Source: Rhodobacter sp. (GTDB taxonomy: Bacteria > Pseudomonadota > Alphaproteobacteria > Rhodobacterales > Rhodobacteraceae). From it: a DNA stretch of 64,000 nt. Below are positions 17,848 through 27,536 of the stretch, one piece after another. Location of the stretch: the NCBI GenBank assembly GCA_022824145.1, contig JAJEAY010000194.1:62001-126000 (forward strand), written 5' to 3'. Position numbers and translations under genes: made by a program. The notes under the pieces are model-generated. The model was not told the origin of the DNA. It saw only the letters and a list, made by a program, of their open reading frames with translations, and did no database searches. The first letter of the stretch is position 1, and the number at the start of each line of letters is the position of its first letter.

Positions 17848-18596
17848 ACGCTGGAATACCCGCCTTCGGCCATCATGAGCGCCCCGTTCACCAGGTCAGA
17901 CGCCGGTGACGAAAGGTAGAGTGCCATGTCCGCGATCTCAACCGGCTCGCCGAAGCGGCCCAAGGGCGTGGCCGCGATCATGGGGCCGGATTTGTCGGGA
18001 GGGCTCCAGATTTCCCGACCCATCTCGGTCATCACCACCGTGGGGCAAATGGCGTTGACCTGGATGTTATGCGGTGCGAACTCAGCCATCAGAGACTTCG
18101 TAAGGGCGTTCAGCCCGCCCTTCGATGAGGCGTAGGCTGCATGGTCAGCAAGCGCGATGACACCTGTCTGGGAGGAGATATTGATGATCTTGCCGGATTT
18201 CGCGGCAATCATGGGAGGCGCCAGGCCTCTTGCCAGCAAAAAGGGCGCGCGCAGATTGATTGCCATGGTCCTGTCCCAGTCGTCTGGACTGTAATCCAGC
18301 ACCGGTCCGACCAATGCGACACCTGCGGAATTCACCAGGATACCGATATCAGGCATTCGGGCGAGCGTCTCCTGGACAAGCTCCTCGCAGCCTTCGGTCG
18401 TGCCGAGGTCAGCGGCAATCACTTCGCAGCCGATTTCCGCTCTCAATGCCTCAAGCCGCTCGATGGACCGGCCTGTCGCAATCACACGAGCGCCAGCCTG
18501 CACAAACACTCTGGCGATCTCCGCCCCTATCCCCGAGGAGGCCCCGGTAACAAGGGCGCTATTGCCAGCGATCGAAAAGCGGTTCTGCCAGCCCAT
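17844..18596 (-). CDS. Short-chain dehydrogenase/reductase, likely polyol dehydrogenase
   Basis: 250 aa classical SDR. Cofactor loop TGASSGIGAEIA, NSAGVA, catalytic Ser in NISSQTG, and YASSK (Tyr-x-x-x-Lys). ATGRSIERL after the second strand lacks the acidic residue typical of NAD enzymes, so NADP use is possible. In a sugar operon with an ABC importer and a kinase it most likely oxidises a polyol to a ketose. Only 3 bp separate it from the SIS gene upstream. Confidence 0.88.
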   Translation of the reverse strand: MGWQNRFSIAGNSALVTGASSGIGAEIARVFVQAGARVIATGRSIERLEALRAEIGCEVIAADLGTTEGCEELVQETLARMPDIGILVNSAGVALVGPVLDYSPDDWDRTMAINLRAPFLLARGLAPPMIAAKSGKIINISSQTGVIALADHAAYASSKGGLNALTKSLMAEFAPHNIQVNAICPTVVMTEMGREIWSPPDKSGPMIAATPLGRFGEPVEIADMALYLSSPASDLVNGALMMAEGGYSSV

Positions 18597-18599
18597 ATC

Positions 18600-19154
18600 C
18601 TATTCCAGGTTTGTGTGGTTGGACCGCATGGTCTCCGCAGAGAGTCCCATACGGTCGCGCAGATGCATAACCAGCAACTCGAAAAAGATGAACTGTGTCG
18701 CTTCGAACAGGGAGCCCATTGGCAGGATCGATGACGGGGCGCTGTCGCTGGCCATGGTTTGGGCCGGCAGATGAATCACGTGGTCCGCGGACCTAGGTGC
18801 CTGACCGTCCGGTTCCGCCGTGACGCAGAGAGTCGTGGCGCCAGCCGATCCAGCTGTTTCCATGAGCGCCTGAACGGTCGAGAACTGACCTGGGCCCGCG
18901 CTGACGATCAGCAGGTCGCCTGAGCCAAGCGGCGGAGCTGTCATGTCACCCACCACCGATGCATCAAGCCCGAGGTGATAGAGCCGCATGGCGAGCGATC
19001 TAATCATCAGCCCTTCCCTCCCAACCCCATAAAGCGCAATGCGGCGGGCGTCCTGAATGGGCGAGGCCATGGCCTCAATCTGTTCGGGCAGCGCGGTGTG
19101 CAGGACCGCGCCGATTTCCTCCAATGCCCTGATGGCTTTTTGCTGAAGTGTCAT
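18600..19154 (-). CDS. SIS-domain isomerase (6-phospho-3-hexuloisomerase-like)
   Basis: 184 aa, single SIS domain. [20 protein letters not shown], then [23 protein letters not shown], the order found in 6-phospho-3-hexuloisomerases, which interconvert hexulose and fructose phosphates. A catalytic glutamate is likely within [10 protein letters not shown]. The start overlaps the AraM-like gene by 4 bp (ATGA). The true substrate may be another sugar phosphate. Confidence 0.83.
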   Translation of the reverse strand: MTLQQKAIRALEEIGAVLHTALPEQIEAMASPIQDARRIALYGVGREGLMIRSLAMRLYHLGLDASVVGDMTAPPLGSGDLLIVSAGPGQFSTVQALMETAGSAGATTLCVTAEPDGQAPRSADHVIHLPAQTMASDSAPSSILPMGSLFEATQFIFFELLVMHLRDRMGLSAETMRSNHTNLE

Positions 19155-20524
19155 TCGGCGGCTTCCGTGGCTGGGAGGCCAAGCTTTGGCAGAACCGCCG
19201 AGAAGGCGACCTCGGTAAGCCCAGCGTCGTGCAGAAGATCAAATATCGTGTATCGACGGCGGATATAGGCGGCGGCCCGCAGGGTTCGCAGCAAGTGATC
19301 CGGCGTAACTCCGATCTGGCAGGCATAGGCGGGGCAACCCGCCCGGGCCAGCATGCCAGCCATCTCTTCGGTACGCAGAAGGTGGGTTCCCAGCCGTGAT
19401 TTCAGCTCTGGCCATGCGACGCGCAAGCGTTCAAGCCGTTCACGGTGTGTCCCGCGATCAATGCTCTTGGCACGCAGCTCTTCTTCGGCCCTGACGGCGA
19501 CCCGGGCGTCCGGGACCGCTGTGCGCAGGGAAGTCAGCCGGGCATCCAGATCAGGTGACCGGGAAAGGACGTCCTCGGTGTCAAGCGCGGAAAGATCCTG
19601 TGCCAGAAGCCAATCGAACAGTGCCAGGGATGCAACGCACCCCACGCCCACAGCGGCGCCATGGCTGACCTTTTGACCGTTAAACGAAAGTCCCTCCATC
19701 TCCCACATATGGGCGATCTGGTGATCGGCCCCGGACGCAGGACGGGAGGAGCCATGGAATTCCATCGCAAAGCCGACTGCGGTGAGACCGACAAGAAGCC
19801 GCGCGACGGATTCCGTGCGTCCAGCCGCTATGCCCTCCGGCCCTGCGAGCCACCCCCGCAGATGGTCCTGCACCAGACGCCAGGCGACGTCGTCGAGAGG
19901 TCCGACTCCCATGGCATCGGCGAGCAGCCAGTCCCCGCCTGCCGACACCTTGCCAGCAAGATCGCCATATCCCCAGCCATTCATCTCCGCGGGCGCGGTC
20001 GCGATAACGTCAAGGTCGGCGAGCATGGCGACGGGCGCGCGGGCAGGAATCGTGACCTTGAAGCCATCCTGCGCCAGAGCCGCACCAGCGCTGGTGTACC
20101 CGTCCATGGACGCCGCCGTCGCGACGGTCAGGTAACGGCGGTCGTTCCTGAACGCAGCCCACTTGACCAGATCATTGATGACGCCTGAGCCGACCGAAAC
20201 CGGAAACAGTTCCGGATCCGCCGCGAGCGCCGCGCGAAACGGTTCAGCTTCGGTGACGGCGGCCTCTGGCAGCGGCGCATTGGGGATCACAGCGGACGTG
20301 GTCTGGAAGCCCGCCCCGGAGAGTGCGTCAAGCACTTGCCGGCCCGCAGCCGCGAAGCCCGCTGAGTCTGCCATGACAAGCGCCCTGCGAAGGGGGGTGA
20401 CCCGTGCCGCAACCTCGCCTGCCAGACCCAGTGTGCCCGCACCGATCACAACCTCTTGGGTTGCTATGGAACGTTCCACCGCAGGAGCGATGAGGCCGAC
20501 CATCTGCTGCTGCCACAACGTCAT
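19151..20524 (-). CDS. AraM-like / sn-glycerol-1-phosphate dehydrogenase family protein
   Basis: 457 aa iron-type alcohol dehydrogenase fold. NAD loop [16 protein letters not shown], then [15 protein letters not shown], and metal ligands in [13 protein letters not shown] and [10 protein letters not shown], matching AraM/EgsA. Family enzymes reduce dihydroxyacetone phosphate to glycerol-1-phosphate or act on related ketose phosphates. The C-terminal 120 residues are helical and typical of AraM. Second gene after the ATP-binding protein (10 bp gap) in a six-gene operon. The substrate here is inferred only from neighbours. Confidence 0.85.
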   Translation of the reverse strand: MTLWQQQMVGLIAPAVERSIATQEVVIGAGTLGLAGEVAARVTPLRRALVMADSAGFAAAGRQVLDALSGAGFQTTSAVIPNAPLPEAAVTEAEPFRAALAADPELFPVSVGSGVINDLVKWAAFRNDRRYLTVATAASMDGYTSAGAALAQDGFKVTIPARAPVAMLADLDVIATAPAEMNGWGYGDLAGKVSAGGDWLLADAMGVGPLDDVAWRLVQDHLRGWLAGPEGIAAGRTESVARLLVGLTAVGFAMEFHGSSRPASGADHQIAHMWEMEGLSFNGQKVSHGAAVGVGCVASLALFDWLLAQDLSALDTEDVLSRSPDLDARLTSLRTAVPDARVAVRAEEELRAKSIDRGTHRERLERLRVAWPELKSRLGTHLLRTEEMAGMLARAGCPAYACQIGVTPDHLLRTLRAAAYIRRRYTIFDLLHDAGLTEVAFSAVLPKLGLPATEAAE

Positions 20525-20534
20525 TTGATCGATC

Positions 20535-21548
20535 CTACCTTAACGCAAGACCGGCCGAGTCGAACCTATGGATACGCTCGTCGGGCAACACTAGGTGGAG
20601 AGTCTGCCCCAACGCATGACCGTCATCGCCATCGGTCTTGATGACGATCTGCGCTCCCTGGGCGTCCTGGGTATAGAGATAGCTCTCTCCCCCCAGCAGT
20701 TCTTTGCTTCGCAGGGTCACCGGCAGCCCGTCATCGCCAAGCAGGATGTGTTCGGGACGGATTCCGACACTGCGCATGCCCTCGGCAGCACCGGTTGCCA
20801 GGCCCAGAGCGCTGTCCGCCGGGAGGATATTCATGGCCGGTGATCCTATGAATCCAGCCACAAATTCAGTTTCCGGCCGATGATAGAGGTCCATGGGCGA
20901 GCCCGTCTGCTCCACCTTGCCGTCATTCAGCACAACGATCCGGTCCGCCATAGTCATGGCCTCAACCTGGTCGTGGGTTACGTAGATCATCGTCGCACCA
21001 AGCTCCCGGTGCAGTGCTTCCAGCTCAATGCGCATCTGAACCCGCAGCTTGGCATCAAGGTTCGACAGCGGCTCGTCGAACAGGAAAACCTTCGGGTTCT
21101 TGACGATCGACCGCCCGATCGCGACGCGCTGCCGCTGTCCGCCGGAAAGCTGGCCCGGCTTGCGGTCCAGCAGCTCGGACAGCTGGAGAATGCGCGCGGC
21201 CTGTATAACCCTCCGGGTGCGCTCGTCCGCCGCGACCCCGCCGACCTTCATGCCGAACTCCATGTTGGCCCGCACTGTCATATGCGGATAGAGCGCATAC
21301 GACTGGAAGACCATCGACAGATCACGATCGGAGGGATCAAGATCCGTCACATCGCGGCCGTCAATCTCGATCGTGCCCTCATCGACCGATTCAAGCCCGG
21401 CGATCGAGCGCAGGAGAGTCGATTTGCCGCAGCCCGAGGGTCCGACAAAGACAACGAATGCTCCGTGCGCTATGTCAAGCGAGACGTCGGTGAGCGCCTG
21501 CAGATCACCGTAGAACTTGTTGATGCCCGCCAGTCTGATCGTAGCCAA
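20535..21548 (-). CDS. Sugar ABC transporter ATP-binding protein (UgpC/MalK family)
   Basis: 337 aa. Walker [10 protein letters not shown], signature [13 protein letters not shown], Walker [13 protein letters not shown] and switch His in [10 protein letters not shown], followed by a C-terminal OB/TOBE domain ([10 protein letters not shown]). Energises the transporter whose binding protein and permeases are encoded divergently from 21671. It heads the minus-strand operon and shares the 122-bp control region with the binding protein gene. Confidence 0.95.
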   Translation of the reverse strand: MATIRLAGINKFYGDLQALTDVSLDIAHGAFVVFVGPSGCGKSTLLRSIAGLESVDEGTIEIDGRDVTDLDPSDRDLSMVFQSYALYPHMTVRANMEFGMKVGGVAADERTRRVIQAARILQLSELLDRKPGQLSGGQRQRVAIGRSIVKNPKVFLFDEPLSNLDAKLRVQMRIELEALHRELGATMIYVTHDQVEAMTMADRIVVLNDGKVEQTGSPMDLYHRPETEFVAGFIGSPAMNILPADSALGLATGAAEGMRSVGIRPEHILLGDDGLPVTLRSKELLGGESYLYTQDAQGAQIVIKTDGDDGHALGQTLHLVLPDERIHRFDSAGLALR

Positions 21549-21589
21549 TGAAGGTTCCTTCGTATTTTCCCGGAATCTTTCCGGTCAAA

Positions 21590-21621
21590 TTACATTTGTA
21601 AGTGTGCTCATACATTGGTAT
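21590..21621. promoter_or_regulatory. Tandem operator-like palindromes in the divergent sugar promoter
   Basis: TTACATTTGTAA at 21590-21601 and ATACATTGGTAT at 21610-21621, starting exactly 20 bp apart, in the region between the ATP-binding protein and the binding protein genes. Both contain TACATT(T/G)GTA. The SorC-type regulator encoded at 24785 is the natural candidate to bind them, which would control both operons together. Prediction only. Confidence 0.5.
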
Positions 21622-21670
21622 GCTGCCGGAGGCAATGGAATGTCAACACTTGCGAAATAAGGAGGAAGAC

Positions 21671-23011
21671 ATGAGAATCAGAGCCATGATGGCCTCTGCG
21701 GCCATCACCACGACAGTTGCCACAGCCGCCTTTGCCGACGGCCATGGCTGGAGCCTGAAGGACGCCGCGGCGCCCTACGCCGGAACCACCGTGGACGTGG
21801 TGTTCCTGCTTCGCCCCGGCTACGAGGCGATTGAGGCGATGCTGCCCGCCTTCGAGGAAGAGACCGGCATCGAGATCAATATCATCAAGCACCCGTACGA
21901 AAACGCGCTTGGCGAGCAGGTGCGCGACTTTGTGGCGGGCGGCGATCTCGACATCGCGCTGATCGACCTTGTTTGGATCGGTAACTTTGCCGAGAACGAT
22001 TGGATCGTGCCCCTTGCCGATGTGCAGGCGAAGTTTCCCGACGCTGTCGACCCTGACCTCGACATCGACGACTTTTTCCCGCTTGTCCTGAACGCCTTCG
22101 GCGGATGGAACGATACGATCTACGGACTGCCCTTCGACAACTATTCGGGCCTGCTGTTCTACAACCGCTGCACGCTGGAAGAAGCCGGTCTTGATGGCCC
22201 GCCATCCACTTGGGAAGAGCTGAAGGACACCTACGGACCCGCACTGACGAAGGACGGAAAATACGCCTTCGCACTGCAGTCCAAGCGTAACGAAACCCAG
22301 TCCGCTGACAGCTTCGCCCGGGTGCTTTGGCCATTTGGCGGATCGTTCCTGGACGACAGCTTCCGGTCGAATCTCCTGAGTGCCGAAAGCCAGGCTGGCC
22401 TTAAGTTCCGTCAGGATCTGATGCAGTACATGCCCGACGGCATCGTGGCGTATGACCATGCCGAAACGGTAAATGCATTCGCCCAGGGCGATGTGGCGAT
22501 GATCACCGAATGGTCGGCCTTCTACTCGACCGTAGTCTCGCCCGAGACGTCTTCGGTTGCGGAATGCGTCGAGATTGCGCCCGAGCCGATGGGCCCCGCT
22601 GGCCGAAAGCCTGCGCTCGGCGGCTTCTCGCTGGCAGTGGCATCCCAAGCGGATGATGCGGAACAGGCTGCAGCCTATCTCTTCATCCAGTGGGCCACCT
22701 CAAAAGCGAATGCGCGTGAGTATCTTGAGCGCGGTGGCGTGCCCGCACGCCAGTCGGTCTACCAGCAGGAAGGCCTGGACGACTTCAAGTTCGTTCCTGC
22801 GCTCGTTGAAAGCTGGCAGGACGGCGTGCCGGAATTCCGTCCGCGTTTCGCCGAATGGCCCGAGATCACCGAGATCGTGCAGGAGTGGGGCACCAAGATC
22901 ATGCTGGGCGAAGTAACCACCGAAGAGGGCGCCGAGGAAATCGGTTCCCGTATGGAAGCTGTGCTTGAGGAGGCTGGCTACTATTCGGGCGAAAAGCCTC
23001 TCGCTCAATAG
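21671..23011 (+). CDS. Sugar ABC transporter substrate-binding protein
   Basis: 446 aa, family 1 extracellular solute-binding protein. ATG 21671 has GGAGGAAG just upstream; the signal peptide ends near TAAFADG. Family hallmarks include AFEEETGIEINIIKHPYE, WNDTIYGLPFDNYSGLLFYN and GDVAMITEWSAF. It binds the sugar or polyol in the periplasm. A strong hairpin (23031-23058) follows before the permeases, a usual device to give more binding protein than membrane subunits. Confidence 0.94.
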   Translation: MRIRAMMASAAITTTVATAAFADGHGWSLKDAAAPYAGTTVDVVFLLRPGYEAIEAMLPAFEEETGIEINIIKHPYENALGEQVRDFVAGGDLDIALIDLVWIGNFAENDWIVPLADVQAKFPDAVDPDLDIDDFFPLVLNAFGGWNDTIYGLPFDNYSGLLFYNRCTLEEAGLDGPPSTWEELKDTYGPALTKDGKYAFALQSKRNETQSADSFARVLWPFGGSFLDDSFRSNLLSAESQAGLKFRQDLMQYMPDGIVAYDHAETVNAFAQGDVAMITEWSAFYSTVVSPETSSVAECVEIAPEPMGPAGRKPALGGFSLAVASQADDAEQAAAYLFIQWATSKANAREYLERGGVPARQSVYQQEGLDDFKFVPALVESWQDGVPEFRPRFAEWPEITEIVQEWGTKIMLGEVTTEEGAEEIGSRMEAVLEEAGYYSGEKPLAQ

Positions 23012-23030
23012 ATCCGTATAGGTGAGAATG

Positions 23031-23058
23031 GCCGAGGGCGCTGATTCGCGCCCTCGGC
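23031..23058 (+). terminator. Intra-operon hairpin after the binding protein gene
   Basis: Perfect 10-bp stem GCCGAGGGCG (23031-23040) / CGCCCTCGGC (23049-23058), with an extra C-G pair closing a 6-nt loop. No T-run follows, so it is more likely an mRNA-stabilising or partial attenuating element between the binding protein and permease cistrons than a full terminator. Confidence 0.6.
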
Positions 23059-23080
23059 AACTGACGGAGACCGGAACGGC

Positions 23081-23947
23081 ATGCGCGGAAAGCTCCCGCG
23101 ACGTACAATCTTCGCCTTCATCGGCCCGGCCGTGATTGGACTCGCGATCGTAGGCATTGCGCCGCTGCTGTATGCGCTCTGGACGTCGCTGCATTTCTTC
23201 AACCTGACGAAACTGAAGAAGGTCAAGTTCATCGGCCTCGAGAATTACTGGACGGTTCTTACCGATGAGGTCTTCTGGCAGGCGATGGGTCGGACCTTCT
23301 TCCTGCTGGGCAGCGCCTTGCCGCTGCAGATTGCCCTTGGGCTGGGAATTGCCCTGATCCTGCACCAGCCGCGCCTCACTCTGCTGAAAACGCTCGCCCA
23401 GCTGGGTCTGGTATTGCCGATGGCAACGACCTACGCGGTCGTCGGCCTGCTTGGTCAGGTCATGTTTAACCAGAAGTTCGGCGTGGTGAACCAGCTACTG
23501 GGCGGTGCCGACATCAACTGGATCGGTGATCCGACCAATGCCTTCGCAATGATCATCTTCTGGGACGTATGGCAGTGGACGCCGTTTGTCGCGCTGGTGC
23601 TGCTGGCGGGACTGACCATGGTTCCTGCCGAAACCGAAGAGGCGGCAAGGCTTGAGACAAAGTCCAAATGGGCCATACTGCGCTACGTACAGCTTCCCTT
23701 CCTGATTCCCGGTCTCGTGGCTGTCCTGATTCTGCGCACCGCCGACACACTGAAACTCTTTGACATGGTGTTTACCCTCACACGCGGCGGTCCCGGGAGT
23801 TCGACAGAGTTCATATCCCTGATGATCCAGCGGGTAGGTTTCCGAGGCTTTGACCAAGGGCTTGCCTCGGCTCAGGCGATCATCCTACTGATCATCACGA
23901 TCATACTGGCGCAGATCTACATCCGCGTCTTCTACAAGGAAGTCTAG
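23081..23947 (+). CDS. Sugar ABC transporter permease (MalF type)
   Basis: 288 aa, six hydrophobic segments. The cytoplasmic EAA loop reads EAARLETKSKWAILRYVQLP, the site that docks the ATP-binding protein. ATG 23081 follows GGAGACCGG. The next permease starts 1 bp after its stop codon, so they are translated together. Pairs with the MalG-type permease in the import channel. Confidence 0.94.
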   Translation: MRGKLPRRTIFAFIGPAVIGLAIVGIAPLLYALWTSLHFFNLTKLKKVKFIGLENYWTVLTDEVFWQAMGRTFFLLGSALPLQIALGLGIALILHQPRLTLLKTLAQLGLVLPMATTYAVVGLLGQVMFNQKFGVVNQLLGGADINWIGDPTNAFAMIIFWDVWQWTPFVALVLLAGLTMVPAETEEAARLETKSKWAILRYVQLPFLIPGLVAVLILRTADTLKLFDMVFTLTRGGPGSSTEFISLMIQRVGFRGFDQGLASAQAIILLIITIILAQIYIRVFYKEV

Positions 23948-23948
23948 G

Positions 23949-24773
23949 ATGGCTGCTCGGTCGCAGAAGCCACTCTGGGGACAGATACTTCTGCTGTCAG
24001 CGATCCTGCTGGTCTGCGTGTTTCCGTTCTATTGGATGGTCACCACATCGCTCAAAACCCAGATCGTTGCGCTGGAGGCTCCGCCAGTCTGGATTTTCGA
24101 ACCCTCTCTCGCGAACTACCGCGAAGCGCTTTTTGAGGATGGCGTTCTACGCACACTGATCAACTCACTGATCATCGGGATCTGCACAACGGCCCTGGCG
24201 CTGGTGCTGGGCGTGCCCGCAGCCTTTGCGCTCGCGCGGTTCGAGTTTCGGGGGAAAAAGGACCTTTGGTTCTGGTTCATCACCAACCGCATGGTCTCGC
24301 CCATTGTGCTTGCGCTCCCGTTCTTCCTGATAGCACGGAATCTCGGTATCCTCGACAAGCACATCACGCTGATCCTGATCTACCTTACCTTCAACCTGCC
24401 TATCGTGATCTGGATCGTGACCGATCAGTTCCGGGGCATTCCCTACGATCTCGACGAGGCGGCCCGGCTGGAAGGGGCTTCGCAGTTCCGCATCATGCGT
24501 TCGATCTGCCTGCCGCTGGCCATGCCCGGTGTCGCGGTCTCGGCGATTTTCTCATTCATTTTTTCCTGGAACGAATTGATGTTTGGCCTGATCCTGACGC
24601 GCAACGACGCCAAGACCGCGCCTGCAATGGCTGTGAGCTTCATGGAGGGCTACAACCTGCCCTACGGAAAAATCATGGCCACTTCGACGCTGATCGTGAT
24701 CCCTGTCCTGATCTTCGCTCTCCTGGCGTCGAAGCAGCTGGTTCGCGGGTTGACAATGGGGGCCGTCAAATAA
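23949..24773 (+). CDS. Sugar ABC transporter permease (MalG type)
   Basis: 274 aa, six hydrophobic segments. The EAA loop reads LDEAARLEGASQFRIMRS. The N-terminus WGQILLLSAILLVCVFPFYW and the C-terminus QLVRGLTMGAVK are typical of MalG/UgpE proteins. Second channel subunit; 11 bp before the SorC-type regulator. Confidence 0.94.
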   Translation: MAARSQKPLWGQILLLSAILLVCVFPFYWMVTTSLKTQIVALEAPPVWIFEPSLANYREALFEDGVLRTLINSLIIGICTTALALVLGVPAAFALARFEFRGKKDLWFWFITNRMVSPIVLALPFFLIARNLGILDKHITLILIYLTFNLPIVIWIVTDQFRGIPYDLDEAARLEGASQFRIMRSICLPLAMPGVAVSAIFSFIFSWNELMFGLILTRNDAKTAPAMAVSFMEGYNLPYGKIMATSTLIVIPVLIFALLASKQLVRGLTMGAVK

Positions 24774-24784
24774 GGTTTCGAGAG

Positions 24785-25753
24785 ATGCCGCGTCGCTCAC
24801 AGACAGAAATCCTGGATTCCGAAGAACAGATGCTGGTCCGCATCGCCTTCGCCTGCGAGATTCAGGGGCTGACCCAGGCCCAAGCGGCTGAGGTCTTCGG
24901 AGTGACCAGACTGCGGGTCAACAAGGCACTTTCAGAGGCGCGCGACCGCGGCATTGTGCGGGTGTCGATCAACTCTCCACTCGGTGCCTGCGTGGCATTG
25001 GAACATGAACTGGTCGTGCGTTTCGGCCTTTCATCCGCAACGGTCGCTCCAGTGGGAGGCGGGACTTTCAGTCACTACAGCATCCTCGGGGCGGCGCTGG
25101 GCCAAGTGCTGACACACATGCTGAAGAAGGAAGCCGTTCATCTGTTCGGAATGTCCTGGGGCAACACACTGAATATGGCGACCCGATACATGGAGCCGTT
25201 GAACCGCCCGGATCTGGAGATCACCAGTGTGATGGGAGGGCTGACGAAGGGATCGGACGTAAACAGCTACGAGATCACCACACGTCTGGCGGACCTCTGC
25301 AATGCATCCCACAGTTATTTCACCGCTCCGGTCTATGCCGCCAGCGTGAAGAGCCGCAATATCCTGCGCGATCAGAAAGAGTTCCGAGGCTCGATCGACA
25401 AAATCCTAAATGCCGACGGGCTGGCCCTGGCTGCGGGAGATATGGGGAATTCACTCATTCTCGCCGACGGTTTGCCGGAAGACATAACCGCCGAGGATCT
25501 GATCGAGGCCGGTGCGGTTGGCGATATCATCGGTTATTTCCTTGACGCGGACGGCGCACCCATTGACCACGAGATCAACAGCCGAGTGCTGGGCATTCGG
25601 CTAGAGGATCTGAACGCGCTCCCGAATGTCATCCTCGGGGCCGGAGGCCTTCACAAACTTCCCATCATTCTGGCGATCCTGCGGCGGGGCTGCGTTGACC
25701 ACCTGGTCACCGATGAACATGCTGCACGGGCCCTGATCGAGGGAACGACGTGA
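24785..25753 (+). CDS. SorC/DeoR-type sugar-binding transcriptional regulator
   Basis: 322 aa. N-terminal helix-turn-helix LTQAQAAEVFGVTRLRVNKA (about residues 25-45), then the SorC-type effector domain with FGMSWGNTL, GGLTKGSDVNSYE and VILGAGGLHKLPIILAIL. It senses a phosphosugar, probably a product of the kinase encoded next, and should control the two divergent operons through the 21590-21621 sites. Its stop overlaps the kinase start (GTGA). A longer upstream frame is shadow of the permease. Confidence 0.9.
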   Translation: MPRRSQTEILDSEEQMLVRIAFACEIQGLTQAQAAEVFGVTRLRVNKALSEARDRGIVRVSINSPLGACVALEHELVVRFGLSSATVAPVGGGTFSHYSILGAALGQVLTHMLKKEAVHLFGMSWGNTLNMATRYMEPLNRPDLEITSVMGGLTKGSDVNSYEITTRLADLCNASHSYFTAPVYAASVKSRNILRDQKEFRGSIDKILNADGLALAAGDMGNSLILADGLPEDITAEDLIEAGAVGDIIGYFLDADGAPIDHEINSRVLGIRLEDLNALPNVILGAGGLHKLPIILAILRRGCVDHLVTDEHAARALIEGTT

Positions 25754-27198
25754 TTTTCGCGGGCGTTGACATCGGAACATCGGGCATCAAGGTTGCTCTG
25801 GTGGACGAAGAGGGCACGTGCCACACAACCGTCGCGCGGCGCTCGCATGTGGATATTCCGCAACCAGGCTGGAGCCAGCAGGATCCAGATCAATGGTGGA
25901 CGCTGACGGTCGAGTGCTTTGACGAGCTTGCCTCCGCCCAACCGGGCCTGATGGCGCGACTGGGCGGTCTCTCCCTGTCGGGACATATGCTCGGTCAAGT
26001 CCTTCTCGACAGGGACAACCGGCCCACAACTCCCTGCATTCTCTGGAACGACCAGCGGGCGATCGTGGAGTGTGCGGAACTGCTTGACCGAGTTCCCGAC
26101 ATCGGCTGGCGCACCAACGGCCAGCCTGATCCGGGTTTGACGGCGCCCAAGCTCCTATGGCTTGCCAAGCACGATCCGGACGTGCTGGACCGAGCCGATA
26201 TTCTCATGCTGCCGAAAGACTATGTGCGCCTTAGGCTGACGGGAGACCGCGCAACGGAAGTTACCGACGCAGCGGGGAGCATGATGCTTGATTGCGCCAG
26301 CGCGAGTTGGGATGACGCATTGCTGACAGCCTCAGGCTGGGACCGCGCGCGCCTTCCCAAACTCCTGAAGTCCTTCGATCCAGCTGGGCAGCTGCGACAG
26401 ACGCACTGCCGACGTTGGGGAACGCCGTCAACGGTGGTAGTCGCCGCGGGCGCTGGCGACAATTACTGCGGCGCACTTGGCGTCGGAGCGTCAAGGCCGG
26501 GCCGCGCGGCGTTAAGTATCGGAACTTCCGGCGTTCTCAGCGCGGTCGACTCCATGTTTCATCCAGCGCCGGAAAAGGCCGTTCTCACCACGCCGCATGC
26601 CGCTCCCGAAACGTTCCTTTCGATGGGAGTCGTGATGGCCGCAACCCAGTCGCTCGATTGGCTTGCCGGGCTGACTGGCAGCGATGCGGTCAGGCTCGCA
26701 CATCTGGCGGAGGCATGTATCGAAGCGGGAATCGCGAGTCTTCCGGTCAGCCGCCCATCGGTCACCGGCATACGCACGCCGGATAATCGCCCTGACGCAA
26801 CCGCTGTCTTCGCCGGCATCACGGCGGGGCACGGCAGGGCTGAGATCGCCTATGCAGTGATGGAGGGCGTGGCAATGCAGTTCCGTGCCGCATACGACGC
26901 CCAACTGGGTTCCGGCGTTCCCGTAAACGAGATCCAGGCAATCGGAGGCGGTGCGCAGTCATCGCTTTGGATCGGAATAATCGCTACATTGCTGAACTCA
27001 GAAATACCGGTTCCCGAGAACGGCGACCTCTCGGCCTGCATTGGTGCGGCGAAGCTGGCGCAAGCGGCCACACATCCAGATGAAATATCGTGCATTCTGG
27101 CTCGAAGACTGCCTGTCAAGACCAGGATTTCGCCAAGGCGAGAGTTAATCGCGGATCTTGAGGAGCGCTATTTGAGGCATCGCGCCCTCGCATTCTGA
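25750..27198 (+). CDS. FGGY-family carbohydrate kinase (xylulokinase-like)
   Basis: 482 aa. N-terminal GVDIGTSGIKVALVDEEG, mid-protein ILWNDQRA, catalytic base in GAGDNYCGALGVG, and C-terminal ATP motif EIQAIGGGAQSSLWIGIIA. Closest in layout to XylB, which phosphorylates D-xylulose; ribulose or another ketose is possible. GTG start coupled to the regulator stop. It would trap the ketose made by the SDR and the epimerase encoded in the divergent operon. Last gene of the plus-strand operon. Confidence 0.92.
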   Translation: MIFAGVDIGTSGIKVALVDEEGTCHTTVARRSHVDIPQPGWSQQDPDQWWTLTVECFDELASAQPGLMARLGGLSLSGHMLGQVLLDRDNRPTTPCILWNDQRAIVECAELLDRVPDIGWRTNGQPDPGLTAPKLLWLAKHDPDVLDRADILMLPKDYVRLRLTGDRATEVTDAAGSMMLDCASASWDDALLTASGWDRARLPKLLKSFDPAGQLRQTHCRRWGTPSTVVVAAGAGDNYCGALGVGASRPGRAALSIGTSGVLSAVDSMFHPAPEKAVLTTPHAAPETFLSMGVVMAATQSLDWLAGLTGSDAVRLAHLAEACIEAGIASLPVSRPSVTGIRTPDNRPDATAVFAGITAGHGRAEIAYAVMEGVAMQFRAAYDAQLGSGVPVNEIQAIGGGAQSSLWIGIIATLLNSEIPVPENGDLSACIGAAKLAQAATHPDEISCILARRLPVKTRISPRRELIADLEERYLRHRALAF

Positions 27199-27315
27199 AA
27201 TCCAGCGACATTGGCGTTCCATTGTTAATCAAATAAATTCAATAAATTACTAGGAAGAAACCGAGAATCCTGCAGCGGACCTGCGCCACGCATCCAATTC
27301 TACCGCGCTTTTCAG

Positions 27316-27531
27316 TCACTCCTCGCGACCGTATTCGACAAGTCTTGCCCGCAGCCCATCCGCCCGGATGTCGCCGGCATCAAGTGCGCAGACGTAGGCA
27401 TGGGTCAGAAAGAAGCACCGCGCGTCCAGGTCATCTGCGGCATCCGCTGCCTGAGCATAAAGCGTGGCGAGCCCCTCCAGGTCACCTTTTTCATGGGCGA
27501 CCAGCAGTCTCTCATGAACAGTGCCCGGCAC
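27316..27531 (-). CDS. Small conserved-looking helical protein next to the Rieske oxygenase
   Basis: 71 aa from GTG 27531, 5 bp after the Rieske gene stop. The sequence reads like two or three amphipathic helices (HERLLVAHEKGDLEGLATLY, CFFLTHAYVCALDAGD), similar in style to TPR-like small partners. The longer frame to 27594 would overlap the Rieske 3' end. Function unknown; the position suggests a subunit or assembly partner of the oxygenase. Confidence 0.65.
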   Translation of the reverse strand: MPGTVHERLLVAHEKGDLEGLATLYAQAADAADDLDARCFFLTHAYVCALDAGDIRADGLRARLVEYGREE

Positions 27532-27536
27532 CGAAT

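Noticed and set aside
21608..22648. Long minus-strand frame opposite the ABC binding protein gene
   Set aside because: Shadow of high-GC coding sequence; arginine/glycine/histidine-rich with no domain.
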